This document shows, one piece after another, positions 7,278-14,441 of a stretch of DNA of 21,928 nt. Within the stretch, counting starts at the first letter, position 1. Every line of letters begins with the position of its first letter. The stretch is taken from assembly GCA_046734795.1 (NCBI GenBank), contig JBKPRX010000043.1:1-21928 (forward strand), in the 5' to 3' direction. A program made the position numbers and the translations under genes. Below the pieces are notes generated by a model, which saw only the letters and a program-made list of their open reading frames with translations, did not search any database and was not told the origin of the DNA. The DNA is from JBKPRX01 sp046734795. GTDB taxonomy: Bacteria > Actinomycetota > Thermoleophilia > Gaiellales > Gaiellaceae.

Positions 7278-7955
7278 TCACGCGGCCGCGAGCACGCGCT
7301 CGCGCGCGGCGTCGACGAGCGATGCGAGCACGAGCGCCCCGTCCGCCGAGCCGAGGAGCGGATCGACGGCGTGCTCCGGGTGAGGCATGAGGCCGAACAC
7401 GTTCGCGTCGGCGTTCATGACGCCCGCGATGTCGTCGATCGAGCCGTTACAGGGCTCGACGTACCGAAGCACGACCTGTTCTTCCGGCAGGTCGGGCGGC
7501 GGCACGTAACACCCTTCGCCGTGCTTCACCGGGATGACGAGCTCCTGGCCCGGCTCGCAACGCGACGTGAACGCAGTGTCGACGCGCTCGACGCGGAGTC
7601 GCACGTCGCGGCAGATGAACGAGAGCGAGTCGTTCGCGCGGAGCACTCCCGGTAGCAGGCCGGCCTCGCAAAGGATCTGGAAGCCGTTGCAGATGCCGAG
7701 CACGAGCCCGCCGTCACCGGCGAACCGAGCGACGTCGCGCATCACCGGCGCGAACCGCGCGATCGCGCCGGCGCGCAGGTAGTCACCGTACGAGAAGCCG
7801 CCGGGAAGGACGACGGCGTCGAGCTCCGGCAGCTCGCTCTCCGCGTGCCACACCGGAACCGCCTCGGCGTCGAGCGCCCCCACCGCCCACAGCGCGTCGT
7901 GGTCGTCGAGCGAGCCGAGGAAGCGCACGACTCCCACCCGCGGCTTAGGCAGCAT
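7278..7955 (-). CDS. purQ: phosphoribosylformylglycinamidine synthase subunit PurQ
   Basis: A 225-residue class I glutamine amidotransferase. It supplies ammonia to PurL for step 4 of purine synthesis (FGAR to FGAM), in the three-subunit PurS-PurQ-PurL enzyme. Seen: VVLPGGFSYGDYLRAGAIAR, the nucleophile elbow GICNGFQIL with C89, and MPHPEH with the other triad residues H192 and E194. The frame runs upstream to 8015, but the ATG at 7955 is right for family length. It shares one base with the purS stop (TGATG), the usual tight coupling. It is the last gene of the operon; purL is not in the window. Confidence 0.95.
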   Translation of the reverse strand: MLPKPRVGVVRFLGSLDDHDALWAVGALDAEAVPVWHAESELPELDAVVLPGGFSYGDYLRAGAIARFAPVMRDVARFAGDGGLVLGICNGFQILCEAGLLPGVLRANDSLSFICRDVRLRVERVDTAFTSRCEPGQELVIPVKHGEGCYVPPPDLPEEQVVLRYVEPCNGSIDDIAGVMNADANVFGLMPHPEHAVDPLLGSADGALVLASLVDAARERVLAAA

Positions 7956-8203
7956 CAGCCGCGAACCTCGATCTCGTAGCTCTCGACGAGCGGGTTCGCG
8001 AGGAGCTCGGCGCACATCCGCTCTACCTCCTCGCGCGCTGAGACCTCGTCCTGTGCGTCCACGTCGAGGTCGATCACCTTGCCGACTCGCGCACCCTCGA
8101 CGGCAAACCCCGAGTGCTGCAACGCGTTCTCGACGGCGCGGCCTTGTGGATCGAGGATGCCCGGCTTCGGCCGGACGAGGACCGTCGCGTGCATCTTCGT
8201 CAC
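7955..8203 (-). CDS. purS: phosphoribosylformylglycinamidine synthase subunit PurS
   Basis: An 82-residue product of normal length. It holds the PurL-PurQ complex together in the three-part FGAM synthase. Typical features are VLVRPKPGILDPQGRAVENAL, VGKVIDLDV and the ending MCAELLANPLVESYEIEV. The GTG at 8203 overlaps the purC stop by 4 nt (GTGA). An internal ATG at 8194 would shorten it by three residues. Confidence 0.95.
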   Translation of the reverse strand: MTKMHATVLVRPKPGILDPQGRAVENALQHSGFAVEGARVGKVIDLDVDAQDEVSAREEVERMCAELLANPLVESYEIEVRG

Positions 8204-9063
8204 CCGAGCACCACCGTCGGATCCTCGACGTATTTGTCGAATGGGATCTTCGTCAGGAGCTCGAACGCCTCGACGTACTTCGACCGGGTGCGCGCTACCA
8301 CGTCGTCGGGCAGCTCGGGACCCGGATAGGTCTTGTCCCAGCCGCTCGCCTCGGTGTGGTCGCGGACGTATTGCTTGTCGAAGCTCTCCTGCGAGCGTCC
8401 GGGCTCGTAGCTCTCAGCGGGCCAGAAGCGGGACGAGTCAGGCGTGAGCGCCTCGTCCGCGAGAACCAACTTGCCGCTCTCGTCGAGGCCGAACTCGAAC
8501 TTCGTATCGGCGATGATGATCCCGAGCGGCCGCGCGTACGCCGCAGCGGTCGTGTACAGCTTGATCGCGACGCGTTCGAGCTCGCGCATTCGCTCTTCGC
8601 CGACGAGCTCGGCCGCGCGGTCGCGCGTGATGTTCTCGTCGTGACCTTCTGTGGCCTTCGTCGAGGGCGTGAAGATCGGCTCCGGCAGCTGGTCCGATTC
8701 GCGTAAGCCCTCCGGCAGCTGATGGCCGGAGACGATGCCTGTCGCCTGGTAGTCCTTCCAGCCCGAGCCGGTGATGTAGCCGCGCACGATCACTTCGACC
8801 GGCAGCATCTCGAGCCGCTTGCACTCCATGGAGCGTCCATCGTCGCGCAGCGCGAGCATGTGGTTGGCGACGATCGGTCGCAGCAGTGTGAACCAAAACG
8901 CGGAGAGGCCGGTGAGGACGCGACCCTTGTCCGGGATGGGTGTGGGCAGAACGACGTCGAAGACGGAGATCCGGTCGCTCGCGACGAGCAAGAGTCGTTC
9001 GTCGTCGAGCGCATAGAGCTCGCGGACCTTCCCGGATGCGACGTGGGTCGCGGTCTCAGACAT
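8200..9063 (-). CDS. purC: SAICAR synthetase PurC
   Basis: A 287-residue phosphoribosylaminoimidazole-succinocarboxamide synthase. It joins aspartate to CAIR with ATP (step 7). Motifs: ASGKVRELYALDDERLLLVASDRISVFD (N-terminal ATP-binding strands), EVIVRGYITGSGWKDY, FTPSTKATEGHDENI, IADTKFEFGLD and LADEALTPDSSRFW. The C-terminal region (KYVEAFELLTKIPFDKYVED) fits the longer PurC form of about 290 residues. The open frame extends far upstream through purB, but ATG 9063 gives the canonical N-terminus. It overlaps purB by 8 nt and purS by 4 nt. Confidence 0.96.
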   Translation of the reverse strand: MSETATHVASGKVRELYALDDERLLLVASDRISVFDVVLPTPIPDKGRVLTGLSAFWFTLLRPIVANHMLALRDDGRSMECKRLEMLPVEVIVRGYITGSGWKDYQATGIVSGHQLPEGLRESDQLPEPIFTPSTKATEGHDENITRDRAAELVGEERMRELERVAIKLYTTAAAYARPLGIIIADTKFEFGLDESGKLVLADEALTPDSSRFWPAESYEPGRSQESFDKQYVRDHTEASGWDKTYPGPELPDDVVARTRSKYVEAFELLTKIPFDKYVEDPTVVLG

Positions 9064-10372
9064 GCAGCGTTTCCTCCTTCCGCTCGAGCGCCGCCAAGCG
9101 CTCGAACACGGTGTCGATGTGTCGTGTGTACGCACGAAGGTCGAACACGGAATCCAGATCGACCCGCCCCGCGATCTCGGAGTCAGCGCGTACGAGCTCG
9201 GCGAAGTCCGTCTCTTCGTCCCACGCACGCATCGCGTGACGCTGCACGAGCCGGTAGGCGTCGTCGCGTGCGAGGCCGGACTCGACGAGCGCCAGCAGCA
9301 CGCGCTGGCTGAAGAAAAGGCCGTGGCTTCCTTCGAGGTTCCGGCGCATTCGCTCGTGCCTGACGACGAGTCCTTCGACGAGCCATGTGAATCGGTCGAG
9401 CATGTAGTCGAGCGCAAGAAACGCGTCCGGTATGACGACGCGCTCGGCAGACGAATGCGAGATGTCGCGCTCATGCCAAAGGGCGACGTTCTCGAGACCG
9501 ACGATCGACGCCGCACGCACGACGCGTGCGAGCCCGCAGATCCGCTCCGCGACGACCGGGTTCCGCTTGTGCGGCATCGCCGACGAGCCCTTCTGGCCCT
9601 TGCCAAAGGGCTCTTGAACTTCGGCGACCTCGGTGCGCGCAAGGTGCCGGATCTCGAGCGCGAACTTGTCGAGCGACGAGGCGACGACCGCGAGGGCGGC
9701 CAGCAACTCGGCATGACGGTCGCGTTGCAGGATCTGCGTCGAAACGGGTGCCGGTTCGAGCCCGAGCCGCTCGCATGCGAGACGCTCGAGCTCGGGATCC
9801 GTCGCCGCGTAGGTTCCGACCGCGCCGGAGAGCTTGCCGACGCGAATGCCGTCGAGTGCCCGCGCCACGCGCGTGCGTCCGCGATCGAGCTCGAACGCCC
9901 AGCCGGCAAGCTTCAGCCCGAACGTCGTCGGCTCGGCGTGCACGCCGTGTGTGCGGCCCACGCAGAGCGTGTCCTTGTGCACCCGCGCGCAAGCGACGAC
10001 TGCGTCCTGTGCCCGTTCGAGCTCGTCGAGGATCAGCTCGCCGGCGCGGCGGATCTGGAGGGCGAGCGCGGTGTCGACGACATCCGACGAGGTGAGGCCA
10101 TAGTGGAACCAGCGGCCTTCCTCGCCGAGCTGTTCCGCGACGGCGTCGACGAACGCGGCGGTGTCGTGGTGCAGAGTCGCTTCGAGCGCTGCCACCCGTT
10201 CCGGCGTCGGCACGACGGCGTCGTCACGAATCGCCCGCGCAGCATCCGCCGGCACGACACCGAGCTCGGCCCACGCGTCGAGCGCCGCCAGCTCGACCTC
10301 CAACCAGGTCTCGAGCTTGCCCTCATCCGACCAGACCCTGGCCATGGCCGGACGGGAGTAGCGCGCGATCAC
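9056..10372 (-). CDS. purB: adenylosuccinate lyase PurB
   Basis: A 438-residue fumarase/aspartase-superfamily lyase. It removes fumarate from SAICAR (step 8) and from adenylosuccinate to give AMP. Seen: N-terminal MIARYSRPAMARVWSDE, TSSDVVDTAL (94-103), THGVHAEPTTFG (141-152) and the superfamily signature GSSAMPHKRNP (262-272) with the catalytic serine loop. The GTG at 10372 is supported by the family N-terminus and by TACACT 7 nt upstream, so purB likely has its own promoter inside the operon. It starts after a 172-bp spacer and overlaps purC. Confidence 0.96.
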   Translation of the reverse strand: MIARYSRPAMARVWSDEGKLETWLEVELAALDAWAELGVVPADAARAIRDDAVVPTPERVAALEATLHHDTAAFVDAVAEQLGEEGRWFHYGLTSSDVVDTALALQIRRAGELILDELERAQDAVVACARVHKDTLCVGRTHGVHAEPTTFGLKLAGWAFELDRGRTRVARALDGIRVGKLSGAVGTYAATDPELERLACERLGLEPAPVSTQILQRDRHAELLAALAVVASSLDKFALEIRHLARTEVAEVQEPFGKGQKGSSAMPHKRNPVVAERICGLARVVRAASIVGLENVALWHERDISHSSAERVVIPDAFLALDYMLDRFTWLVEGLVVRHERMRRNLEGSHGLFFSQRVLLALVESGLARDDAYRLVQRHAMRAWDEETDFAELVRADSEIAGRVDLDSVFDLRAYTRHIDTVFERLAALERKEETLHV

Positions 10373-10379
10373 TCGTGCC

Positions 10380-10385
10380 AGTGTA
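10380..10385 (-). promoter_or_regulatory. -10 box of a leaderless purB promoter
   Basis: Minus-strand TACACT, 7 nt, then GTG 10372. The hexamer is identical to that in front of purA, the other gene of the AMP branch. Confidence 0.5.
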
Positions 10386-10473
10386 GAGACCGCGGCTGCC
10401 GGCGGATCGATGCACGAATCGGCCCGAAATTGACACAGACTCGGCGTCCGCGAGCAGGCACAGTTTCAACCCC

Positions 10474-10498
10474 GGGGTGGGTGGGGGTTTGGGATGGG
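10474..10498 (+). other. G-quadruplex motif in the GNAT-purB spacer
   Basis: Five G-runs (4, 3, 5, 3 and 3 Gs) separated by 1, 1, 3 and 2 nt fulfil the standard G3+N1-7 rule. The motif is on the plus strand, i.e. the template strand for purB, about 100 bp upstream of its start. AACCCC (10468-10473) could alternatively pair with GGGGTT (10484-10489). Confidence 0.6.
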
Positions 10499-10544
10499 CC
10501 CGACGCGCCGCGCCGCGAACCCGCTCCGAACTTGGCCACCGGCG

Positions 10545-11048
10545 TCAGGCGCCGACGAGGGTCAGCCGGTACAGCGCCTCGCGAACCTCGACGCCGCGAA
10601 CCTCGTCCACGCGGTCGCCGTCGCGCCGCCATCCCTCTCGCTCGTAGAAGCGCCGCGCGCGCGGGTTGTCGTCGAGGACCCAGAGCATCGCGGTCGTGTA
10701 CTCCTCGGCGATGAACCATCCGATGACGGCGTGCATCAGCTCGCGCGCGGCACCGCTGCCCCACGTTTCGGGACGGACGTAGATCGCGTAGAGCTCGGCA
10801 ACGTCTTCCTCGGTTCGCGAAGGGCCGGCGCTCGCGAAGCCGACGATTGCCCCGCCCGTGTCCTCGGCGACCCAGGCGGGTAGCGACTCTTCCTCCAGAG
10901 TGCGTCGCCAGCTGGTCTCGCGCTCGTCCACCGAGAGGCTCTCGAGCACGTCTGCCGGAAACACATGGTGGTACGCGGCCTGCCACGTGTGCACGTGCAC
11001 CTCTGCGATTGCGCGCGCGTCTGCTGCCGTCGCGCGCCGGATCGTCAC
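10545..11048 (-). CDS. GNAT-family N-acetyltransferase
   Basis: A 167-residue GCN5-related acetyltransferase. It has an N-terminal IRRATAADARAIAEVHVHTWQAAY (helix 1-2 region), strand 4 with VAELYAIYVRPETWGSGAARELM (the acetyl-CoA pyrophosphate loop, here W-G-S-G-A) and the C-terminal NPRARRFYEREGWRRDGD. This is the usual form that acetylates an amine on a small molecule or protein; the acceptor is unknown. The GTG at 11048 overlaps the purE stop by 4 nt (GTGA), so it is translated as part of the purD-purE unit. That is an unexpected place for it. Confidence 0.9.
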   Translation of the reverse strand: MTIRRATAADARAIAEVHVHTWQAAYHHVFPADVLESLSVDERETSWRRTLEEESLPAWVAEDTGGAIVGFASAGPSRTEEDVAELYAIYVRPETWGSGAARELMHAVIGWFIAEEYTTAMLWVLDDNPRARRFYEREGWRRDGDRVDEVRGVEVREALYRLTLVGA

Positions 11049-11452
11049 GCGCCGAGGATGCGAGCGGCGAGGACGCCGGCATTGCGCGCGTTGTCGACAC
11101 CGACCGTTGCCACCGGAACGCCCGGCGGCATCTGGACGATCGAGAGCAACGCGTCGAGGCCGTCGAGCACGCTCAGGCTCGAGCGCAACGGAACGCCGAT
11201 CACCGGCAGGTCGGTGTGCGCAGCGACGACGCCCGGTAGGGCGGCGGCGAGGCCGGCGCCGCAGATCAGGACGCGCAAGCCGCTTTCGCGTGCGCCTCGC
11301 GCGTACTCGGCGACGGCGTCAGGCGTGCGGTGAGCGGAGCGAACCTCGAACTCCCACCCGATCTCGCGCTTGTCGAGCTCGTCCATCGCGCCCTGCATGC
11401 GCTCGCGATCGGATTCCGAGCCGACGAGGATGCCGACGAGCGGCTCAGGCAT
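11045..11452 (-). CDS. purE: N5-carboxyaminoimidazole ribonucleotide mutase PurE (short form)
   Basis: A 135-residue product making CAIR in step 6. Seen: VGILVGSESDRERM (phosphate/nucleotide loop, residues 6-19), EVRSAHRTPD (H41, active-site loop), LPVIGVPL and DALLSIVQMPPGVPVATV. Two departures from the family: the GGAAHLPG loop reads GLAAALPG, with alanine replacing the histidine, and the protein stops at AARILGA, about 25-30 residues before E. coli PurE ends, so the C-terminal helix is missing. Class I PurE needs PurK, which is not in the window. It overlaps purD by 8 nt and the GNAT gene by 4 nt. Confidence 0.93.
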   Translation of the reverse strand: MPEPLVGILVGSESDRERMQGAMDELDKREIGWEFEVRSAHRTPDAVAEYARGARESGLRVLICGAGLAAALPGVVAAHTDLPVIGVPLRSSLSVLDGLDALLSIVQMPPGVPVATVGVDNARNAGVLAARILGA

Positions 11453-12656
11453 GCACGAGCTCCGCGATGTCGCGACGGTACCGCATTCCGGCGAACGAGA
11501 TCCGGTCGACCCCGCGGTACGCCGCTTCGCGCGCGCCGCTCACCGTCTCGCCTGTTCCGACGACGTTGAGAATCCGCCCGCCGTTTGTGACGAGGCGTCC
11601 GTCGCGCAATGCAGTGCCCGCGTGGAAGACGAGCGCGCCGTCGGCCTCGGCGTCCGTGACGCCGTCGATGGTCGTGCCGGAGTCGCTGCTCGCCGGGTAG
11701 TCGCCGCCGGCGAGCACGACGGTTACGGCGGCGCGCGGCGAAACGGTGAGCTCGACGTCGCGGAGAGATCCGACGGCGCAGGCGTGCAGCGCGGTGAGCA
11801 GGTCGCCTTCGAGGCGCGGCAGGATCGCCTGCGTCTCGGGGTCGCCGAACCGCGCGTTGAACTCGAGCACGCGCGGCCCCTCGGCCGTCAGCATCAGGCC
11901 GGCATACAGGAGCCCTCGGAACGACGCGTCACGCGCTGCGAGCTCGGCGACGACCGGCTTGTGCACTGTCTCGACGATTTCGTCGGCCAGAGCTGCGTCG
12001 ATCGAAGGAACCGGCGAGTACGCGCCCATCCCACCGGTGTTCGGTCCGACGTCGCCGTCGCCGATTCGCTTGAAGTCCTGCGCCGGTGCGAGCGGAAGCA
12101 CACGCTCCCCGTCGACGAGCGCGAAGAGTGAGAGCTCGTCTCCTTCGAGCAGCTCTTCGATCACGAGCGAGCTGCCGAACGTGCTCGCGGCGGCGAGCCC
12201 GGCGTCCAGCTCGTCCTGCGTCCGGCAGACGAAGACGCCCTTGCCCGCCGCGAGTCCGTCCGCTTTGACGACGCACGGCGGCCGCGCGATTGCGAGCGCC
12301 GCCGCCGTCGGAACTCCGGCCGCATGCATGACGTCCTTCGCGAACGTCTTCGATCCTTCGATGCGCGCCGCAGTCGCGCTCGGCCCGAAGACGGCGAGAC
12401 CGCGCGACCGCAGCATGTCGGCGACGCCCGCGACGAGCGGCGCCTCCGGTCCCACGACGACGAGGTCGATCCCGAGCTCGAGCGCGAGACCCAGCAGCCC
12501 TTCAGCGTCCACGTCGCGAACCGGATGGCAGTGTCCGAGCGCCGAGATACCGGGATTGCCCGGGGCCGCGTGCAGCTCGGTCAAGCGAGGGCTCTGCGCG
12601 AGCTTCCAGGCGAGCGCGTGCTCGCGTCCGCCCGACCCGACCACGAGGACTTTCAC
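11445..12656 (-). CDS. purD: phosphoribosylamine-glycine ligase PurD (GAR synthetase)
   Basis: A 403-residue ATP-grasp enzyme that joins glycine to phosphoribosylamine (step 2). Domains: N-terminal MKVLVVGSGGREHALAWKL and APGNPGI (1-100); ATP-grasp with KADGLAAGKGVFV, EELLEGDELS and VGPNTGGMGAYSP; metal-site segment LEFNARFGDPETQ; C-terminal VVLAGGDYPAS and HAGTALRDG...GGRILNVVGTG. The GTG at 12656 is the family start and has TAGCAT 6 nt upstream. It is the first gene of the pur operon and is divergent from the 119-residue gene. Confidence 0.96.
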   Translation of the reverse strand: MKVLVVGSGGREHALAWKLAQSPRLTELHAAPGNPGISALGHCHPVRDVDAEGLLGLALELGIDLVVVGPEAPLVAGVADMLRSRGLAVFGPSATAARIEGSKTFAKDVMHAAGVPTAAALAIARPPCVVKADGLAAGKGVFVCRTQDELDAGLAAASTFGSSLVIEELLEGDELSLFALVDGERVLPLAPAQDFKRIGDGDVGPNTGGMGAYSPVPSIDAALADEIVETVHKPVVAELAARDASFRGLLYAGLMLTAEGPRVLEFNARFGDPETQAILPRLEGDLLTALHACAVGSLRDVELTVSPRAAVTVVLAGGDYPASSDSGTTIDGVTDAEADGALVFHAGTALRDGRLVTNGGRILNVVGTGETVSGAREAAYRGVDRISFAGMRYRRDIAELVHA

Positions 12657-12662
12657 GCGGCG

Positions 12663-12668
12663 ATGCTA
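12663..12668 (-). promoter_or_regulatory. -10 box of a leaderless purD (pur operon) promoter
   Basis: Minus-strand TAGCAT, 6 nt, then GTG 12656. No ribosome binding site lies between, so the operon mRNA probably starts at the purD initiation codon. That leaves little room for a 5' riboswitch. Confidence 0.5.
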
Positions 12669-12722
12669 CGCCAGCCGTCGGCGCGATGTTTCAGGGTCGC
12701 CGCTCGCGCGCATCAGCACGGC

Positions 12723-13082
12723 GTGTACGAGCCCGGCCTCGACCGCCACGAATGGGAAAGCGAGCTTCGCGCGCTCGAGGACCAGCTCTCCGAGAACCCG
12801 GCCGAGGCACTGCCCGAGCTCGACGCACTGATCGGCCGCATGCTCGAGGAGACCGGCTACGCCCTCAGCGACACGGTCGCGCGGAGCGGTAACGAGCCGG
12901 AGATCGTCGCGGAGTTTCTCGCGGCTCGCGAGATCACCGAGGCGGTTGAGCGCGACGCCGACGACATCTCGCCCGGCGACGTCGCCGCGGCGATCAACGG
13001 CTATCGCGCCGTCTTCGACCACGTCGTTGCAACCCGTTCGGGCGCCGACGCCGAGCTCGACGCCGGCGAGCTCGACGAGTAG
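12723..13082 (+). CDS. conserved small helical protein of unknown function
   Basis: A 119-residue acidic, all-helical product. It begins V/M-YEPGLDRHEWESELRAL, continues with ALPELDALIGRMLEETGY, AEFLAAREITEAVERD and PGDVAAAINGYRAVFDHVV, and ends in a run of D/E. Hydrophobic residues recur at 3-4 spacing, which suggests a helical bundle. The frame is open further upstream, but the sequence before GTG 12723 is antisense to purD and looks non-coding. No Shine-Dalgarno or TANNNT box supports the start, so it is less certain. Divergent from purD, 21 bp before fdhD. No named family recognised. Confidence 0.7.
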   Translation: MYEPGLDRHEWESELRALEDQLSENPAEALPELDALIGRMLEETGYALSDTVARSGNEPEIVAEFLAAREITEAVERDADDISPGDVAAAINGYRAVFDHVVATRSGADAELDAGELDE

Positions 13083-13090
13083 GCCCGCTC

Positions 13091-13096
13091 TACCCT
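13091..13096 (+). promoter_or_regulatory. -10 box of a leaderless fdhD promoter
   Basis: TACCCT, 7 nt, then ATG 13104. It lies in the 21-bp gap after the preceding gene. Confidence 0.45.
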
Positions 13097-13103
13097 TCAG
13101 GTC

Positions 13104-13895
13104 ATGGCGACCGAGCAAGTGCCGCCGCCGTACGCCGCCGAGGCTGCGGAGGTGCTGCGATTTCCGGCGAATCGCGCCGAGCAGGACAGCGTTGCCGTTG
13201 AGGAGCCGCTCGAGATTCGCATCGGCGGGCGCCCTGTGGCGGTGACGATGCGCACGCCGGGCCACGACGAAGAGCTTGCGCTCGGCTTCTGCCTCTCCGA
13301 AGGTTTGCGGCCGGTTGCCGCAGCGCCGCCGGCAGATCTCGCCGCGAACACCGTCGAAGTCGACGCGCCGGCTTTCGACCCCGACCGGCTGCAGCGGAGC
13401 TTCTACACGAGCTCGTCGTGCGGCGTGTGCGGCAAGGGCGCGCTCGATGCCGTCGCGGTGGACGCGCCGCGCGTCCAGAGCGATCTCTGTGTGCCGGCGA
13501 AACTCGTCGCCGATCTGCCGGAGCATCTCGCCATGGGTCAGGCTGCATTCGCCGCCACCGGAGGCCTCCATGCGACCGGGCTCTTCACACCGAGCGGTGA
13601 CCTTCTGTGCGCGCGCGAAGACGTCGGCCGCCACAACGCCATGGACAAGGTGATCGGCTGGGCGCTTCTCGAGGGACTGCTGCCGCTCTCGCAGTCGGTC
13701 TTGTGCGTGAGCGGCCGGCTGTCGTTCGAGCTCGTGCAGAAGGCGGCCGTCGCCGGTTGCCCGATCGTCGTTGCGGTCGGCGCGCCCTCGTCGCTCGCAA
13801 TCGAGCTCGGCCGCGATCGCGGCGTCACACTCTGCGGCTTCGTGCGCCGGGGGAACGTCAACGTCTACACGGAGACGTGGCGCGTCGTTCCGTGA
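13104..13895 (+). CDS. fdhD: sulfurtransferase FdhD (formate dehydrogenase accessory protein)
   Basis: A 263-residue product. FdhD passes sulfur from a cysteine desulfurase to the bis-MGD molybdenum cofactor of formate dehydrogenase-like enzymes. Seen: EEPLEIRIGGRPVAVTMRTPG, DEELALGFCLSEG, the sulfur-carrying loop SSCGVCGKG (C106, C109), GGLHATGLF, REDVGRHNAMDKVIG, VSGRLSFELVQKA and the ending GFVRRGNVNVYT. It overlaps mobA by 4 nt (GTGA), so the two cofactor proteins are made together. No formate dehydrogenase is in the window. Confidence 0.95.
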   Translation: MATEQVPPPYAAEAAEVLRFPANRAEQDSVAVEEPLEIRIGGRPVAVTMRTPGHDEELALGFCLSEGLRPVAAAPPADLAANTVEVDAPAFDPDRLQRSFYTSSSCGVCGKGALDAVAVDAPRVQSDLCVPAKLVADLPEHLAMGQAAFAATGGLHATGLFTPSGDLLCAREDVGRHNAMDKVIGWALLEGLLPLSQSVLCVSGRLSFELVQKAAVAGCPIVVAVGAPSSLAIELGRDRGVTLCGFVRRGNVNVYTETWRVVP

Positions 13896-14440
13896 CCGGC
13901 GCGCTCCTCGTCGGCGGCGCGAGCAGGCGATTCGGCTCCCCGAAGGCGCTCGCGCAGCTCGACGGTGAGACGCTCGCGGCCCGCGCGTGGAGGCTGCTCG
14001 GCGAAGCCTGCGACGAGAGGATCGCCGTCGGCAAAGCACGCGACGGACTCGAGCTTCCGTTCCCGATCTTCGACGACGGCACCGACGTCCGTGCGCCGCT
14101 TGCCGGCGTCGTCGCCGCACTTCGCGCGGCGACGAACGAGGTCGTGCTCGTTCTTCCGGTCGACTGTCCGTTGATCGACGCTGCGGACTTGCGCGCGCTC
14201 GCCCGTGCGTGCCGCGACGCTTCGATCCCGCAGAGCGGTCCGCTCCCGGGGGCGTACGCCAAGTCTGCGTCCCCGGCGCTCGAGCGTGCTTTCGCCGCGG
14301 GAGAGCTCAAGTTGCAGGACGCTCTGCGGTCGCTGGACGTGTCGGTCGTGGAAATCGACGACGCCCGCCTCGTGAACGTCAACCGGCCGGAGGACCTCGA
14401 GCCGCTTCACGACCGCGGGTCCGCGACTACAGTCGGTTGA
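13892..14440 (+). CDS. mobA: molybdenum cofactor guanylyltransferase-like protein MobA
   Basis: A 182-residue nucleotidyltransferase that would link GMP to molybdopterin to give the MGD cofactor. Seen: N-terminal LLVGGASRRFGSPKAL (the family LxGGxSxRxGxxKA), DDGTDVRAPLAGVVAAL, VVLVLPVDCPLIDAADL (metal-binding aspartate) and the C-terminal LVNVNRPEDLEPL. The GTG at 13892 overlaps the fdhD stop; an upstream in-frame GTG at 13877 is possible. The sequence is shorter than E. coli MobA and has F where M is common in the first motif. Pairing with fdhD supports the assignment over other NTP transferases. Confidence 0.88.
   Translation: MTGALLVGGASRRFGSPKALAQLDGETLAARAWRLLGEACDERIAVGKARDGLELPFPIFDDGTDVRAPLAGVVAALRAATNEVVLVLPVDCPLIDAADLRALARACRDASIPQSGPLPGAYAKSASPALERAFAAGELKLQDALRSLDVSVVEIDDARLVNVNRPEDLEPLHDRGSATTVG
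14428..14433 (+). promoter_or_regulatory. -10 box of a leaderless methyltransferase promoter
   Basis: TACAGT lies within the 3' end of mobA and is followed by 8 nt and ATG 14442. The gene could thus be read both with mobA and on its own. Confidence 0.4.
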
Positions 14441-14441
14441 C

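Noticed and set aside
9062..10714. A 550-residue plus-strand ORF opposite purB.
   Set aside because: Its sequence is Arg/Glu-rich and low in protein-like pattern; it is the antisense of a clear purB.
7278..12656. Possible purine riboswitch ahead of the pur operon.
   Set aside because: The purD -10 box sits 6 nt from its start codon and only 66 bp separate it from the divergent gene, so there is no room for an aptamer.
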